Shown: one piece after another, positions 44,895 to 53,431 of the stretch | How the letters are laid out: every line of letters begins with the position of its first letter | Position numbering within the stretch: position 1 is the stretch's first letter | From: SFTJ01 sp045613305 | GTDB lineage: Bacteria; Bacteroidota; Bacteroidia; Bacteroidales; Muribaculaceae | Direction of reading: 5' to 3' | DNA: 64,000 nucleotides | Assembly (NCBI GenBank): GCA_045613305.1 | Contig: JAZLAU010000012.1 | Location: forward strand, 21,685-85,684 | The notes under the pieces: model-generated | What the model was told of the DNA's origin: nothing | Seen by the model: the letters and a program-made list of their open reading frames with translations, nothing else | Databases searched by the model: none | Position numbers and translations under genes: made by a program

Positions 44895-46025
44895 TTATTC
44901 TTTATGAGCGCCGTCTGAAATAATCACATCATAAACCTTTGGTTCATGACCGTATTTTTCATTAAACTTAGCCTTTGCTGTTGCAATGAAGTTATCATAA
45001 AGTTCATCCTTCACCAAGTTGATTGTACAACCGCCGAAGCCGCCGCCCATGATACGTGAACCAGTCACGCCACATTCTTTAGCCAAATCATTCAAGTAGT
45101 CAAGTTCTTCGCAGCTAACTTCGTAAAGTTTTGACATACCTTCATGAGTCTTGTACATTCTATCGCCCACTGTGTCATAATCGCCAGCCTCAAGTGCCGC
45201 ACAAACATCAAGCACACGTTGCTTTTCTTCGATTACATACTTTGCACGCATATAGTCTTCTTCGCTGATTTCAGCCTTAACCTTGTCAAGGTCGGCCATT
45301 TCTGCATCACGAAGTGTTTCCACGCCAATCTTAGCTGCAACACGTTCACATGATTCTCTACGCTTGTTATATGGAGAATCCACCAATTCGTGCTTAACAA
45401 CAGAGTCAACAAGCACAAGCTTATAGCCCTTAGGTTCAAATGGGAAATATTGGAATTCCATTGAACGGCAGTCAAGACGCATCAAGCAGTTCTTCTTACC
45501 GAAAACCGATGCAAATTGGTCCATGATACCACAGTTAACACCGCAATAGTTGTGCTCTGTAGATTGACCAATTCTTGCCAATTCAAACTTATCAATTTTA
45601 TTATCGTTGAACATGTCATTCATAGCGAATGCAAAGCATGATTCAAGAGCTGCAGAAGAAGAAAGGCCTGCACCTAGAGGCACATTACCAGCAAACACTG
45701 CATCAAATCCTTTTACAACACCACCACGCTTAATAGTTTCACGACATACGCCAAAGATATATCTTGCCCATTGTTGCTTTGGAGCATCTTCTTCATTCAA
45801 TCCGAATTCGGCATAATCATTAATGTCGATCGAATACACACGCACAACATCTGTGCCGTTTTCCTTAATTTGTGCTGCAATGCACTTATCAATAGCACCT
45901 GGGAATACAAATCCTCCATTGTAGTCTGTATGTTCACCAATCAAGTTAATACGACCTGCAGATGCATACATTGTGCCACCTTCACCGAAACGTTGCTTAA
46001 ATTCAGCTTTAATTTGTTCTTTCAT
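44895..46025 (-). CDS. galK: Galactokinase
   Basis: Phosphorylates galactose at C1, entry step of galactose use. Family motifs of the GHMP kinases are all present: GRINLIGEHTDYNGG (galactokinase signature) near the N-terminus, the ATP loop PLGAGLSSSAALE, and the C-terminal GGGFGGCTINLV. At 376 residues it is standard. It heads a minus-strand operon galK-galM-nucleotidyltransferase, with a -7 element at 46081-46089. Confidence 0.96.
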   Translation of the reverse strand: MKEQIKAEFKQRFGEGGTMYASAGRINLIGEHTDYNGGFVFPGAIDKCIAAQIKENGTDVVRVYSIDINDYAEFGLNEEDAPKQQWARYIFGVCRETIKRGGVVKGFDAVFAGNVPLGAGLSSSAALESCFAFAMNDMFNDNKIDKFELARIGQSTEHNYCGVNCGIMDQFASVFGKKNCLMRLDCRSMEFQYFPFEPKGYKLVLVDSVVKHELVDSPYNKRRESCERVAAKIGVETLRDAEMADLDKVKAEISEEDYMRAKYVIEEKQRVLDVCAALEAGDYDTVGDRMYKTHEGMSKLYEVSCEELDYLNDLAKECGVTGSRIMGGGFGGCTINLVKDELYDNFIATAKAKFNEKYGHEPKVYDVIISDGAHKE

Positions 46026-46080
46026 GCTTGTTAGTTTAGTTTATGATTATATAATTATAAGTTTTTACATATTTAGCAAA

Positions 46081-46089
46081 GCAAATATA
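46081..46089 (-). promoter_or_regulatory. Candidate -7 element for the galactose operon
   Basis: Minus strand reads TATATTTGC, an exact match, about 56 bases before the galK ATG. No clear TTTG at the usual distance. Confidence 0.55.
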
Positions 46090-46173
46090 CAAAAATATTG
46101 TCAATTACGCGTTCTTAAGCCCTAAATATTAAGAACAATTTATACAATTTTAAACAAATAGATTGGCATTCAC

Positions 46174-46212
46174 ACAAAAAAAGAACGAACAGCAAATTTT
46201 ACTGTTCGTTCT
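46174..46212 (-). terminator. Intrinsic terminator after trxA
   Basis: AGAACGAACAG (46182-46192) pairs with CTGTTCGTTCT (46202-46212); the minus strand continues into a T-run. Confidence 0.85.
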
Positions 46213-46221
46213 ATATTACTT

Positions 46222-46536
46222 TTATAATAAAGCTTTGATTTTTTCTTCAAGACTTGACTTTGAAGCAGAACCCACACTCTTGTCAACAAGCTTGCCATCT
46301 TTAAAGAAAAGAATAGTTGGAATGTTTCTGATTCCGTATTCAGTAGCAATGTCAGAATCTTCATCAACATTATACTTGCCAATTGTCACTTGACCAGCAT
46401 ATTCCTCAGCCAATTCGTCAACAATAGGCGCAATTTTCTTACAAGGGCCACACCACTCTGCCCAGAAATCGATTACCACAGGCTTTCCTGATTCGATTTC
46501 CACTTTTGAGTTTTCGTCATTAAATGCAAATGCCAT
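46222..46536 (-). CDS. trxA: Thioredoxin
   Basis: Small disulfide reductant. A 104-residue thioredoxin fold with the active site WAEWCGPCKKI and the cis-Pro motif RNIPTILFF. No signal peptide, so cytosolic. It lies between dnaE and the galactose operon with its own -7 element at 46578-46586 and terminator at 46174-46212. Confidence 0.96.
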   Translation of the reverse strand: MAFAFNDENSKVEIESGKPVVIDFWAEWCGPCKKIAPIVDELAEEYAGQVTIGKYNVDEDSDIATEYGIRNIPTILFFKDGKLVDKSVGSASKSSLEEKIKALL

Positions 46537-46577
46537 AGTTTTATTTATTTTTAATTATTAATTCTTTTTTCACTCTC

Positions 46578-46586
46578 GCAAAGATA
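46578..46586 (-). promoter_or_regulatory. Candidate -7 element for trxA
   Basis: Minus strand reads TATCTTTGC, an exact TAnnTTTGC match, about 42 bases before the trxA ATG and downstream of the dnaE stop. Confidence 0.6.
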
Positions 46587-46624
46587 ACAACATTTTATGA
46601 ATTTAATAGCAATATACCATTAAA

Positions 46625-49600
46625 TTAATCGTCGACAAGCTCCATCTCTTTGGCCATACCATCGTCATCAATGTCAAGCTGCACCTTGTCGGGATTTCTG
46701 CGGCCTTCCACCTTATAATCCCACCCCGAGTCATCCAAATAGGCAATCAATTCTTTTGTTACGGGCATCGTTTCTTTAGAAACAAGCCTTACGGTCTTGC
46801 CTGTTTCGGGGTCAACAATATTGAATGTAAGCACACTCTTGTTTTCTGTCGATGAATCGACAAAAGAATGCAGCATTTTTGATGTCGACGAACTTATATC
46901 CGACGGATTTAATTCTATTTCTATATTATGAATCAACTTACCTTTAACATCTGGTAGCATTTCAATAGAGGAAACTTGGAAACTTACCGAGCCGTCGTTG
47001 CTATGCTCCCTTTTCTGATAAGAACCTTTAACCAATAAGAAACCGCCTTTTATTCCGTATTTATTAAATTCCACGAAGTTTCTGCCAAACAGCATCAAGT
47101 CGAAAGTCGAAGTTTTATCTTCAAGGGTTATTTTCCCATATGGTTTGCCAGTCTTTGTTTGGCGAGACACATAATCAACTACAACCCCACCAAACACCAA
47201 AGGTTGGTCAACTTTTGTTTCTTGCGCCTCAGGCATCTCTTCGAGTTTTATGTTACAAGCAAACTTCAATTCCAAGTCAAACGGGTCTAGCGGATGCCCC
47301 GAAAGATACATTCCCACAAGTTCCTTTTCCTTGTCTAAACGCTCCACATTGCTCCAAGTCTCGCCAATCGGCAACACCGGATGCGAAGTCAAGGTTTCTT
47401 GCACATCATCAAACAATGAAGCCACATGTTCCTTTTGGTCTAACTGGAATCTCTTGCCATAATTAATTATCAGCTGTGCACCAGTCTCACCCTTGTCGTT
47501 CACTGCAAGCCAATCCTCACGCTTAATTTCTTCGAAGCAATCAAAAGCACCAGCCAGAGCCAACTTTTCAAGCATTCCTTGAGGGCAAGCCGTCAAATCC
47601 ACACGTTCCACAAAGTTAAATATGTCGGTATATAAGCCATTCTTGTTTCGTTCCTCAATAATAGCATCAACCGCCTTTTCGCCAACGCCCTTCAAGCCGC
47701 TCAATCCGCATCGAATATCGCCTGCCTTATTAGCGCTAAATTGCTTAAAAGATTCATTAACATCCGGACCTTTAACTGCAATTTTCAAACTCTTGCATTC
47801 GTCCATAAACTTCACCTGCTTTTCAATGTCACCGGCGTGGCTAATAACCGCGCTCATATATTCAGCAGGATAATGCGCCTTCAAATATGCTGTTTGATAT
47901 GCAACCCAGCTGTAACATGTAGCATGGCTCTTATTGAACGCATACGATGCAAACTTTTCCCAATCGGCCCAAATTTTCTCAAGCGTTTTTGCGTCATGAC
48001 CATTTTTAACACCGCCCTCAATAAATTTTGGCTTCATCTTGTCAACGATGTCCTTTTTCTTTTTACCCATAGCTTTACGCAAAGCATCACTTTCGCCACG
48101 AGTAAAGTCAGCCAATTGCCTCGACAAAAGCATCACCTGCTCTTGATACACAGTAATGCCATAAGTATCCTTTAGATACTTCTCCATACACGGCAAGTCA
48201 TACTTGACCTTTGCTGGGTCCTTTTTGCGTTGAATAAAATCAGGGATATAGTCCATTGGTCCCGGTCTGTAAAGAGCATTCATCGCAATCAAGTCTTCAA
48301 ACACCGTTGGATGCAATTCTCTCAAATACTTTTGCATACCAGGCGACTCAAACTGGAATGTACCGATTGTTCTACCTTCTTGATAAAGTTTATATGTCAG
48401 TTCATCGTCAATAGGAATATTATCGATGTCAATCTCAATTCCACGAGTGTTCTTGATGTTTTCCAATGCGCTCTTTAGGATAGAAAGCGTCTTCAACCCC
48501 AAGAAGTCCATTTTTATCAACCCTGTGGTTTCAATAACGTGACCATCATATTGAGTACAGTTTACTCTAACATGCGACTCCTTATCTTCAGCCGTACTCA
48601 CTGGCACCCAATCACTAATAGGGTCTCGGCAAATGATAAATCCACACGCATGCACACCAGTACCACGCACATTTCCCTCAAGTTTTTTCGCGTACTTAAT
48701 AGTGTTACGCATCAAGGGGTTTGGCGACTTTTCTGCCTCTTGCAGTTCAGGAACTTGAGCGATTGCATTTGTCAGATTCATCTTTGGCACCTTTCCGTCT
48801 GGGCCTTCTTTCAATCTGTCAGGTATCGCTTTACATAACGCATTCGATTCCGATAAAGGCAATTTCTCCACACGAGCCACATCCTTGATTGAGTTTTTTG
48901 TTGCCATTGTGGAGTATGTGATGATATGAGCGCAATTTTCCTTACCATATTTATTTTCAACCCACTCCAACACTCTAGCACGGCCATCATCATCAAAGTC
49001 GGTGTCAATATCAGGCAATGAAATACGGTCTGGATTCAAAAAACGTTCAAAAAGCAAGTCATACTTCATCGGGTCGATTTTCGTGATACCTAAGCAATAT
49101 GCTACCACCGAACCGGCAGCCGAGCCACGGCCCGGACCTACCATCACGCCCAATTCCGATTGCGCCGAGTTAATAAAGTCTTGCACAATTAAGAAATAGC
49201 CAGGGAAACCCATCGTTTTCATAATATGCAATTCAAAACGAATACGGTCATCAACATCTTTCTCCAACGGTGTTGGATATAGTCTGTTTGCTCCCTCGTA
49301 AGCCAACTTTCCTAAATAGTCAGCTTCAAGCTTTATTCTTATGAGTTTTTCATAACCGCCCAATTTTGCAATTTTCTTAAGACCTTCTTCTCGCGGCAAA
49401 GTGTTTTCTCCATTTTCATCGCTCGTAAATTCGTGCAAGATATCTTCTTCCGAATACTTTTCCTTCCACACTTCCTCGCTACCAAATTCCTCTGGAATAG
49501 GGAAAAATGGCATAATTGGGTCATGCTCAATATTATATGTCTCTACTTTATCAAGAATTTCTATTGTGTTGCTCAATGCTTCAGGAACATCAGCAAACAC

Positions 49601-50509
49601 CTCATTCATCTCTGCAGTTGACTTAAACCACTCCTGCTTAGAGTAAAGCATTCTACTAGGGTCATTCAAGTCCTTACCCGTCAACAAACAGATAAGGTGA
49701 TCGTGAGCCTCCGCATCATCTTCATCCACAAAGTGAACGTCGTTAGTGCATATAAGTTTAACCCCAGTCTCTTTTGCAAGTTTAATCAATTCTTGATTAA
49801 CACTTTCTTGAATTGGGTATGTTTCAAAATTAGCCCTTTGATTAGGATTTGCTTTATGACGCTGCAACTCAATATAATAGTCTTCACCATAAACCGACTT
49901 AAACCAATTTATCACATCGCGTGCGTCATCTATACGCCCGTCTCTAATCAATTTAGGCACCTCACCACCCAAACATGCCGAAGCCACAATAAGCCCCTCA
50001 CGATATTTGGCCAAGTTCTCTTTATCGATGCGGGCATGGTTATAAAAGCCCTCAGTCCAGGCCAATGACACCAGTTTAATAAGGTTCTTGTAGCCAGTAT
50101 AATTCTTTGCCAAAACTATAAGGTGATAACCGCGGTCGGTTTTATCGCTCATGTCATGCATATCGCCCTTTGCAACATACATTTCACAACCCAATATTGG
50201 CTTAAAGAACTTTTTCTCTACGCTGGCAATGCTCGCTTTAAGTTCGTTAAGTTTCTCTTCATCTACTTCTTCCGCGCCCTCGGCCTTTGAGAGTTCTTCC
50301 TTAAGTTTTTTAAGTTCATCTTTTATAGGCTTATTGGCGCTATTTGCTTCATCAAAAAACTCTTTGATGCCAAACATATTACCGTGGTCGGTCACAGCCA
50401 TGCCAGGCATACCATCGGCCATCGCTTTTTTAATCAGTTTCTTAATCGAGGCCTGGCCATCAAGCACAGAATATTGTGTATGTGTATGAAGATGTATAAA
50501 CGGTTGCAT
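46625..50509 (-). CDS. dnaE: DNA polymerase III alpha subunit
   Basis: Replicative polymerase, 1294 residues. An N-terminal PHP domain begins at HLHTHTQYSVLDG. The PolIIIα palm contains GPGRGSAAGSVVAYCLGI and the catalytic aspartates in PDIDTDFDDDGR. HhH (CGLSGLKGVGEKAVDAI), OB-fold (GGVVVDYVSRQTKTGKPYG) and C-terminal regions follow. It is about 130 residues longer than E. coli DnaE, largely from an insertion in the PHP region rich in Glu and Lys (about 55-90). The -7 element is at 50708-50716, giving a long leader. Confidence 0.97.
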   Translation of the reverse strand: MQPFIHLHTHTQYSVLDGQASIKKLIKKAMADGMPGMAVTDHGNMFGIKEFFDEANSANKPIKDELKKLKEELSKAEGAEEVDEEKLNELKASIASVEKKFFKPILGCEMYVAKGDMHDMSDKTDRGYHLIVLAKNYTGYKNLIKLVSLAWTEGFYNHARIDKENLAKYREGLIVASACLGGEVPKLIRDGRIDDARDVINWFKSVYGEDYYIELQRHKANPNQRANFETYPIQESVNQELIKLAKETGVKLICTNDVHFVDEDDAEAHDHLICLLTGKDLNDPSRMLYSKQEWFKSTAEMNEVFADVPEALSNTIEILDKVETYNIEHDPIMPFFPIPEEFGSEEVWKEKYSEEDILHEFTSDENGENTLPREEGLKKIAKLGGYEKLIRIKLEADYLGKLAYEGANRLYPTPLEKDVDDRIRFELHIMKTMGFPGYFLIVQDFINSAQSELGVMVGPGRGSAAGSVVAYCLGITKIDPMKYDLLFERFLNPDRISLPDIDTDFDDDGRARVLEWVENKYGKENCAHIITYSTMATKNSIKDVARVEKLPLSESNALCKAIPDRLKEGPDGKVPKMNLTNAIAQVPELQEAEKSPNPLMRNTIKYAKKLEGNVRGTGVHACGFIICRDPISDWVPVSTAEDKESHVRVNCTQYDGHVIETTGLIKMDFLGLKTLSILKSALENIKNTRGIEIDIDNIPIDDELTYKLYQEGRTIGTFQFESPGMQKYLRELHPTVFEDLIAMNALYRPGPMDYIPDFIQRKKDPAKVKYDLPCMEKYLKDTYGITVYQEQVMLLSRQLADFTRGESDALRKAMGKKKKDIVDKMKPKFIEGGVKNGHDAKTLEKIWADWEKFASYAFNKSHATCYSWVAYQTAYLKAHYPAEYMSAVISHAGDIEKQVKFMDECKSLKIAVKGPDVNESFKQFSANKAGDIRCGLSGLKGVGEKAVDAIIEERNKNGLYTDIFNFVERVDLTACPQGMLEKLALAGAFDCFEEIKREDWLAVNDKGETGAQLIINYGKRFQLDQKEHVASLFDDVQETLTSHPVLPIGETWSNVERLDKEKELVGMYLSGHPLDPFDLELKFACNIKLEEMPEAQETKVDQPLVFGGVVVDYVSRQTKTGKPYGKITLEDKTSTFDLMLFGRNFVEFNKYGIKGGFLLVKGSYQKREHSNDGSVSFQVSSIEMLPDVKGKLIHNIEIELNPSDISSSTSKMLHSFVDSSTENKSVLTFNIVDPETGKTVRLVSKETMPVTKELIAYLDDSGWDYKVEGRRNPDKVQLDIDDDGMAKEMELVDD

Positions 50510-50707
50510 ATACTAATCTTTGAATGTTATATTTCTCTTCTAATTTTCTTTGATTTCGTTGGCCAAATATCGCCATTTCGTTTTTACCTAAAATGCGTTT
50601 TTCATAAAAAATGACTCAATTTCATTAAAACAATATGCAAAAATCATCACATTTTACTCCGCCAAAATAAGCAAAACCATCGCTAAAAGCCTATTCTGCC
50701 AAACATA

Positions 50708-50716
50708 GCAAATTTA
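50708..50716 (-). promoter_or_regulatory. Candidate -7 element for dnaE
   Basis: Minus strand reads TAAATTTGC. It would give an approximately 190-base 5' leader. The gap 50510-51011 between dnaE and thiE is AT-rich with only this element and the thiE promoter and hairpins visible. Confidence 0.45.
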
Positions 50717-50834
50717 CAAAAAAAAGGACAAAAAACCAAGACGAAAACTCAAACCAATTATCCCCCCTTCTCCATCTTTGTTTTACCAAACTTAAATTTA
50801 ATCAACAAATCATTCTCTTTTCGGTTGTTTTTGG

Positions 50835-50843
50835 TATCTTTGT
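50835..50843 (+). promoter_or_regulatory. Candidate -7 element for thiE
   Basis: TATCTTTGT matches TAnnTTTG(C/T). It predicts a ~160-base leader containing small hairpins (AAGCAcaTGCTT at 50886-50897 and CTCTG/CAGAG at 50954-50974). No TPP riboswitch core is visible in it. Confidence 0.45.
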
Positions 50844-51011
50844 AGAAATTCGATTTATAAATAAATTAACTGCAGAATCTATCAAAAGCACATGCTTCTG
50901 CCGATAGTTTGCCAAACTGACATTTTCAAAATACACATATTTATATATAGTAGCTCTGGCATTTTATTGCAGAGATAAGATTAAATGTAAAATTAAAAAC
51001 GACAAAACAAC

Positions 51012-51665
51012 ATGCTACAATTTATAACAAACAAGACCGACAAATATGGCATAATCGAACAAGTGACTGATGTTTTAGCAGGAGGTTGCAAGTGGATACA
51101 ACTACGAATGAAAGATTCTCCCAAAGAAGAAATCATCGAAACTGCAAAATCCCTAAAAACCATTTGCGCCGAAGCCGAAGCAATTCTGATTATCGACGAC
51201 CATGTGGACATCGCTAAAGAGTTAGAACTGGACGGTGTGCATTTAGGCAAAAATGACATGCCAGTGAAAGAAGCGCGTGAATTGCTTGGCGAAAAATTTA
51301 TCATCGGAGCTACAGCAAACACCGTCGACGATGTTGTCTCATATTCGCCAATCGACATCGACTACATAGGATTGGGGCCTTTTAAATACACCACCACTAA
51401 AGCAAACCTCAGCCCAATAATCAGCACCGACAGCTATGCAAACATCGTAAAAGTTGCTGCAGCCTCAAAAAAAGAGATTCCGATTGTTGCCATTGGCGGC
51501 ATCACATTCAATGACATCGACACCATAATGGAAACCGGAGTTGATGGCATCGCCGTATCGGGAGCTTTAATCAATGCGCTCAACACAACCGAAGCAACAA
51601 AAGAAATGATTAATAAACTTAATGAAATTCTACATAAGCGTTTGTCTGAAAGAGGATTGATTTAA
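51012..51665 (+). CDS. thiE: Thiamine phosphate synthase
   Basis: Joins HMP-PP and thiazole phosphate to thiamine monophosphate. A 217-residue TIM barrel with GGCKWIQLRMKD, LIIDDHVDIAKEL, DGVHLGKNDMP, YIGLGPFKYTTTK and IVAIGGITFND, each a ThiE signature. It stands alone, away from other thi genes. It ends in a long stem-loop at 51680-51720 shared with the converging receiver gene. Confidence 0.95.
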   Translation: MLQFITNKTDKYGIIEQVTDVLAGGCKWIQLRMKDSPKEEIIETAKSLKTICAEAEAILIIDDHVDIAKELELDGVHLGKNDMPVKEARELLGEKFIIGATANTVDDVVSYSPIDIDYIGLGPFKYTTTKANLSPIISTDSYANIVKVAAASKKEIPIVAIGGITFNDIDTIMETGVDGIAVSGALINALNTTEATKEMINKLNEILHKRLSERGLI

Positions 51666-51679
51666 GCCTTAGCAAAATT

Positions 51680-51720
51680 AATAGCCCCCAAAAGTTGGAG
51701 TGAAACTTTTGGGGGCTATT
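51680..51720. terminator. Long stem-loop between thiE and the receiver gene
   Basis: AATAGCCCCCAAAAGTT (51680-51696) pairs exactly with AACTTTTGGGGGCTATT (51704-51720). Seventeen base pairs with a 7-base loop; T-runs on either side are weak, but position between convergent genes supports terminator function. Confidence 0.7.
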
Positions 51721-51740
51721 AACATCTATATGTTTACTTT

Positions 51741-52112
51741 TTAGTAGCCAACTACGTTTTGAACTCTTGATCGAACATCTTGAGGGTTAAAGGGCTTCAC
51801 TATATACTCTATTGCACCGAGTTCAATGAGTTCTCTTTTTTCCTCAGCATTATCTTCCGACGAAAGCACAATTACAGGAATGCTTTTAAATCTGTCACTT
51901 TCCTTTAAAAAGGCCACAAACTTACGACCCGACATTGAAGGCATTCGCAAGTCAGTTATTATTAGAGCCGGCAATTCATTTTCTTGCAACCATTTGATAC
52001 TCTTCAATGGATTTGAATGATACACACACTTGTATTCCTTCAAATTCATCATAAGCATCTTTGCGATGATTGGCTTATCGTCTACTATTACTATCGTTTT
52101 ATTAAAACCCAT
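51741..52112 (-). CDS. Single-domain response regulator (receiver only)
   Basis: A 123-residue CheY-like receiver with no output domain. Acidic pocket Asp11-Asp12 (VIVDDKP), phospho-acceptor Asp54 (IITDLRMP), switch Ser84 (VIVLSSED) and Lys106 (YIVKPFNP) are all present, so it should be phosphorylatable. The ATG at 52112 is used; an upstream in-frame TTG at 52148 would add 12 residues and is less likely. Partner kinase is not nearby. Confidence 0.85.
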   Translation of the reverse strand: MGFNKTIVIVDDKPIIAKMLMMNLKEYKCVYHSNPLKSIKWLQENELPALIITDLRMPSMSGRKFVAFLKESDRFKSIPVIVLSSEDNAEEKRELIELGAIEYIVKPFNPQDVRSRVQNVVGY

Positions 52113-52164
52113 TTTGTTATATTTTGTCTTGTTCAACTCTTTTTTCAAGAGTCATCACTCTTTT

Positions 52165-52173
52165 GCAAATTTA
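52165..52173 (-). promoter_or_regulatory. Candidate -7 element for the receiver gene
   Basis: Minus strand reads TAAATTTGC. Predicted start is near 52160, which keeps ATG 52112 downstream with a ~48-base leader. Confidence 0.45.
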
Positions 52174-52281
52174 CATAAATAATTCATACTCACCACACAA
52201 ATCACAAAAAATTATATAATTATTCAAAATTGTCTTCATTTTTTATTACGATATCCCCCTCAAACTGCCAATTATAATGAG

Positions 52282-52290
52282 TAAATTTGC
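52282..52290 (+). promoter_or_regulatory. Candidate -7 element for the chromate transporter operon
   Basis: TAAATTTGC is exact and lies 24 bases before ATG 52314. It overlaps the alternative TTG start at 52287, arguing against that start. Confidence 0.55.
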
Positions 52291-52313
52291 ATAATAATTA
52301 CATCTCATTCTCA

Positions 52314-52892
52314 ATGAACAATATTTGCTTTAAATTATTCGTCACCTTTATGAAAATCGGAGCCTTCACTTTTGGAGGTGGATGGGCTATGATTTCAATA
52401 ATTGAGCGAGAAATTGTTGACAAACATAAATGGATTAGTAAGACCGATTTTCTCGACCTTTTAGCAATGGCACAGTCTATGCCCGGCATTCTTGCCGTAA
52501 ACATTGCCGTGTCGGTTGGCGACCGCATTAAGGGACTTAAGGGAAGCATAAGCGCTGCTTTAGGCACCATAATACCCTCTTTTGTAATCATCCTTTTAAT
52601 AGCAATGTTTTTAACTCCCGACGCTATAAAAAACAATGAAATCTTAAACAAAATGTTTATGGGCATACGCCCATGCGTTGTAGCATTAATAATTGCGCCA
52701 GTAATAACCACCGCAAAGTCGGCTGGCATTAGTTGGAAAACTATAATAATACCTATTGCAGTGGCATTATTAATCTACAGTGGTCTGCCAATAATCTCAA
52801 ATCCTATAATATTTATTCTATTGGGAGCAATAGGTGGCTACATCTATTATATTAAACACATCCAAAACAAATTGAACAGCAAAAATCAATGA
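52314..52892 (+). CDS. Chromate transporter family protein, first half
   Basis: One CHR domain (192 residues) of a split chromate ion transporter. Motif FGGGWAMISIIEREIV near the N-terminus and AMAQSMPGILAVN are family signatures; about five to six membrane segments. ATG 52314 is chosen over the TTG at 52287, which lies within the promoter. The stop overlaps the next gene by four bases (ATGA). Natural substrate in gut bacteria is unclear. Confidence 0.88.
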   Translation: MNNICFKLFVTFMKIGAFTFGGGWAMISIIEREIVDKHKWISKTDFLDLLAMAQSMPGILAVNIAVSVGDRIKGLKGSISAALGTIIPSFVIILLIAMFLTPDAIKNNEILNKMFMGIRPCVVALIIAPVITTAKSAGISWKTIIIPIAVALLIYSGLPIISNPIIFILLGAIGGYIYYIKHIQNKLNSKNQ

Positions 52893-53428
52893 ACATATAC
52901 ATTAAAATAATAATAGCATACCTTAAAATAGGACTGTTTGGATTTGGTGGCGGTTATGCAATGCTATCACTTATTCAGCAAGAAATTGTTGGTTCGGGAT
53001 GGATAACAAGTCAGCTCTTTACTGACATTGTTGCCATATCTCAAATGACGCCGGGCCCCATAGGCATTAATAGTGCCACTTACATAGGCTACGCGCTAAC
53101 CGGTAGCATATTCGGCGCGATTGTTGCAACTTTAACGGTTGTTGCACCACCTTTTGCGTTAATACTATTAATAGGACATTACATTCAGCGACACAAAGAC
53201 AGCGCTATGATTAAAGGCATGTTTTTGGGATTAAGGCCTGTTGTAGTTGGACTCATAGCCTCTGCGGCACTGTTGCTCATGAACAGCGAAAACTTCGGAG
53301 CCGACTCTGAAACTCTCACAAAGACCATCCCTATTTGCATAATATCTTTTTGTTTAGTCTATTTTACAAAAATGCACCCAATATTCATCATCATATTGGC
53401 TGCAATCACGGGGTTAATCATTTTTTAA
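52889..53428 (+). CDS. Chromate transporter family protein, second half
   Basis: The paired CHR domain, 179 residues, with FGFGGGYAMLSLIQQEIV and SQMTPGPIGINSATYIGY. It overlaps the first half by four bases and is 3 bases before folC. The two half-size proteins probably form an antiparallel heterodimer, as known for short-chain CHR proteins. Confidence 0.88.
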   Translation: MNIYIKIIIAYLKIGLFGFGGGYAMLSLIQQEIVGSGWITSQLFTDIVAISQMTPGPIGINSATYIGYALTGSIFGAIVATLTVVAPPFALILLIGHYIQRHKDSAMIKGMFLGLRPVVVGLIASAALLLMNSENFGADSETLTKTIPICIISFCLVYFTKMHPIFIIILAAITGLIIF

Positions 53429-53431
53429 ATT

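Noticed and set aside
50955..50971. Possible sigma-54 element upstream of thiE
   Set aside because: TGGCA and TTGCA are present but GG-to-GC spacing is 11 instead of 12, and the segment is explained by a CTCTG/CAGAG hairpin.
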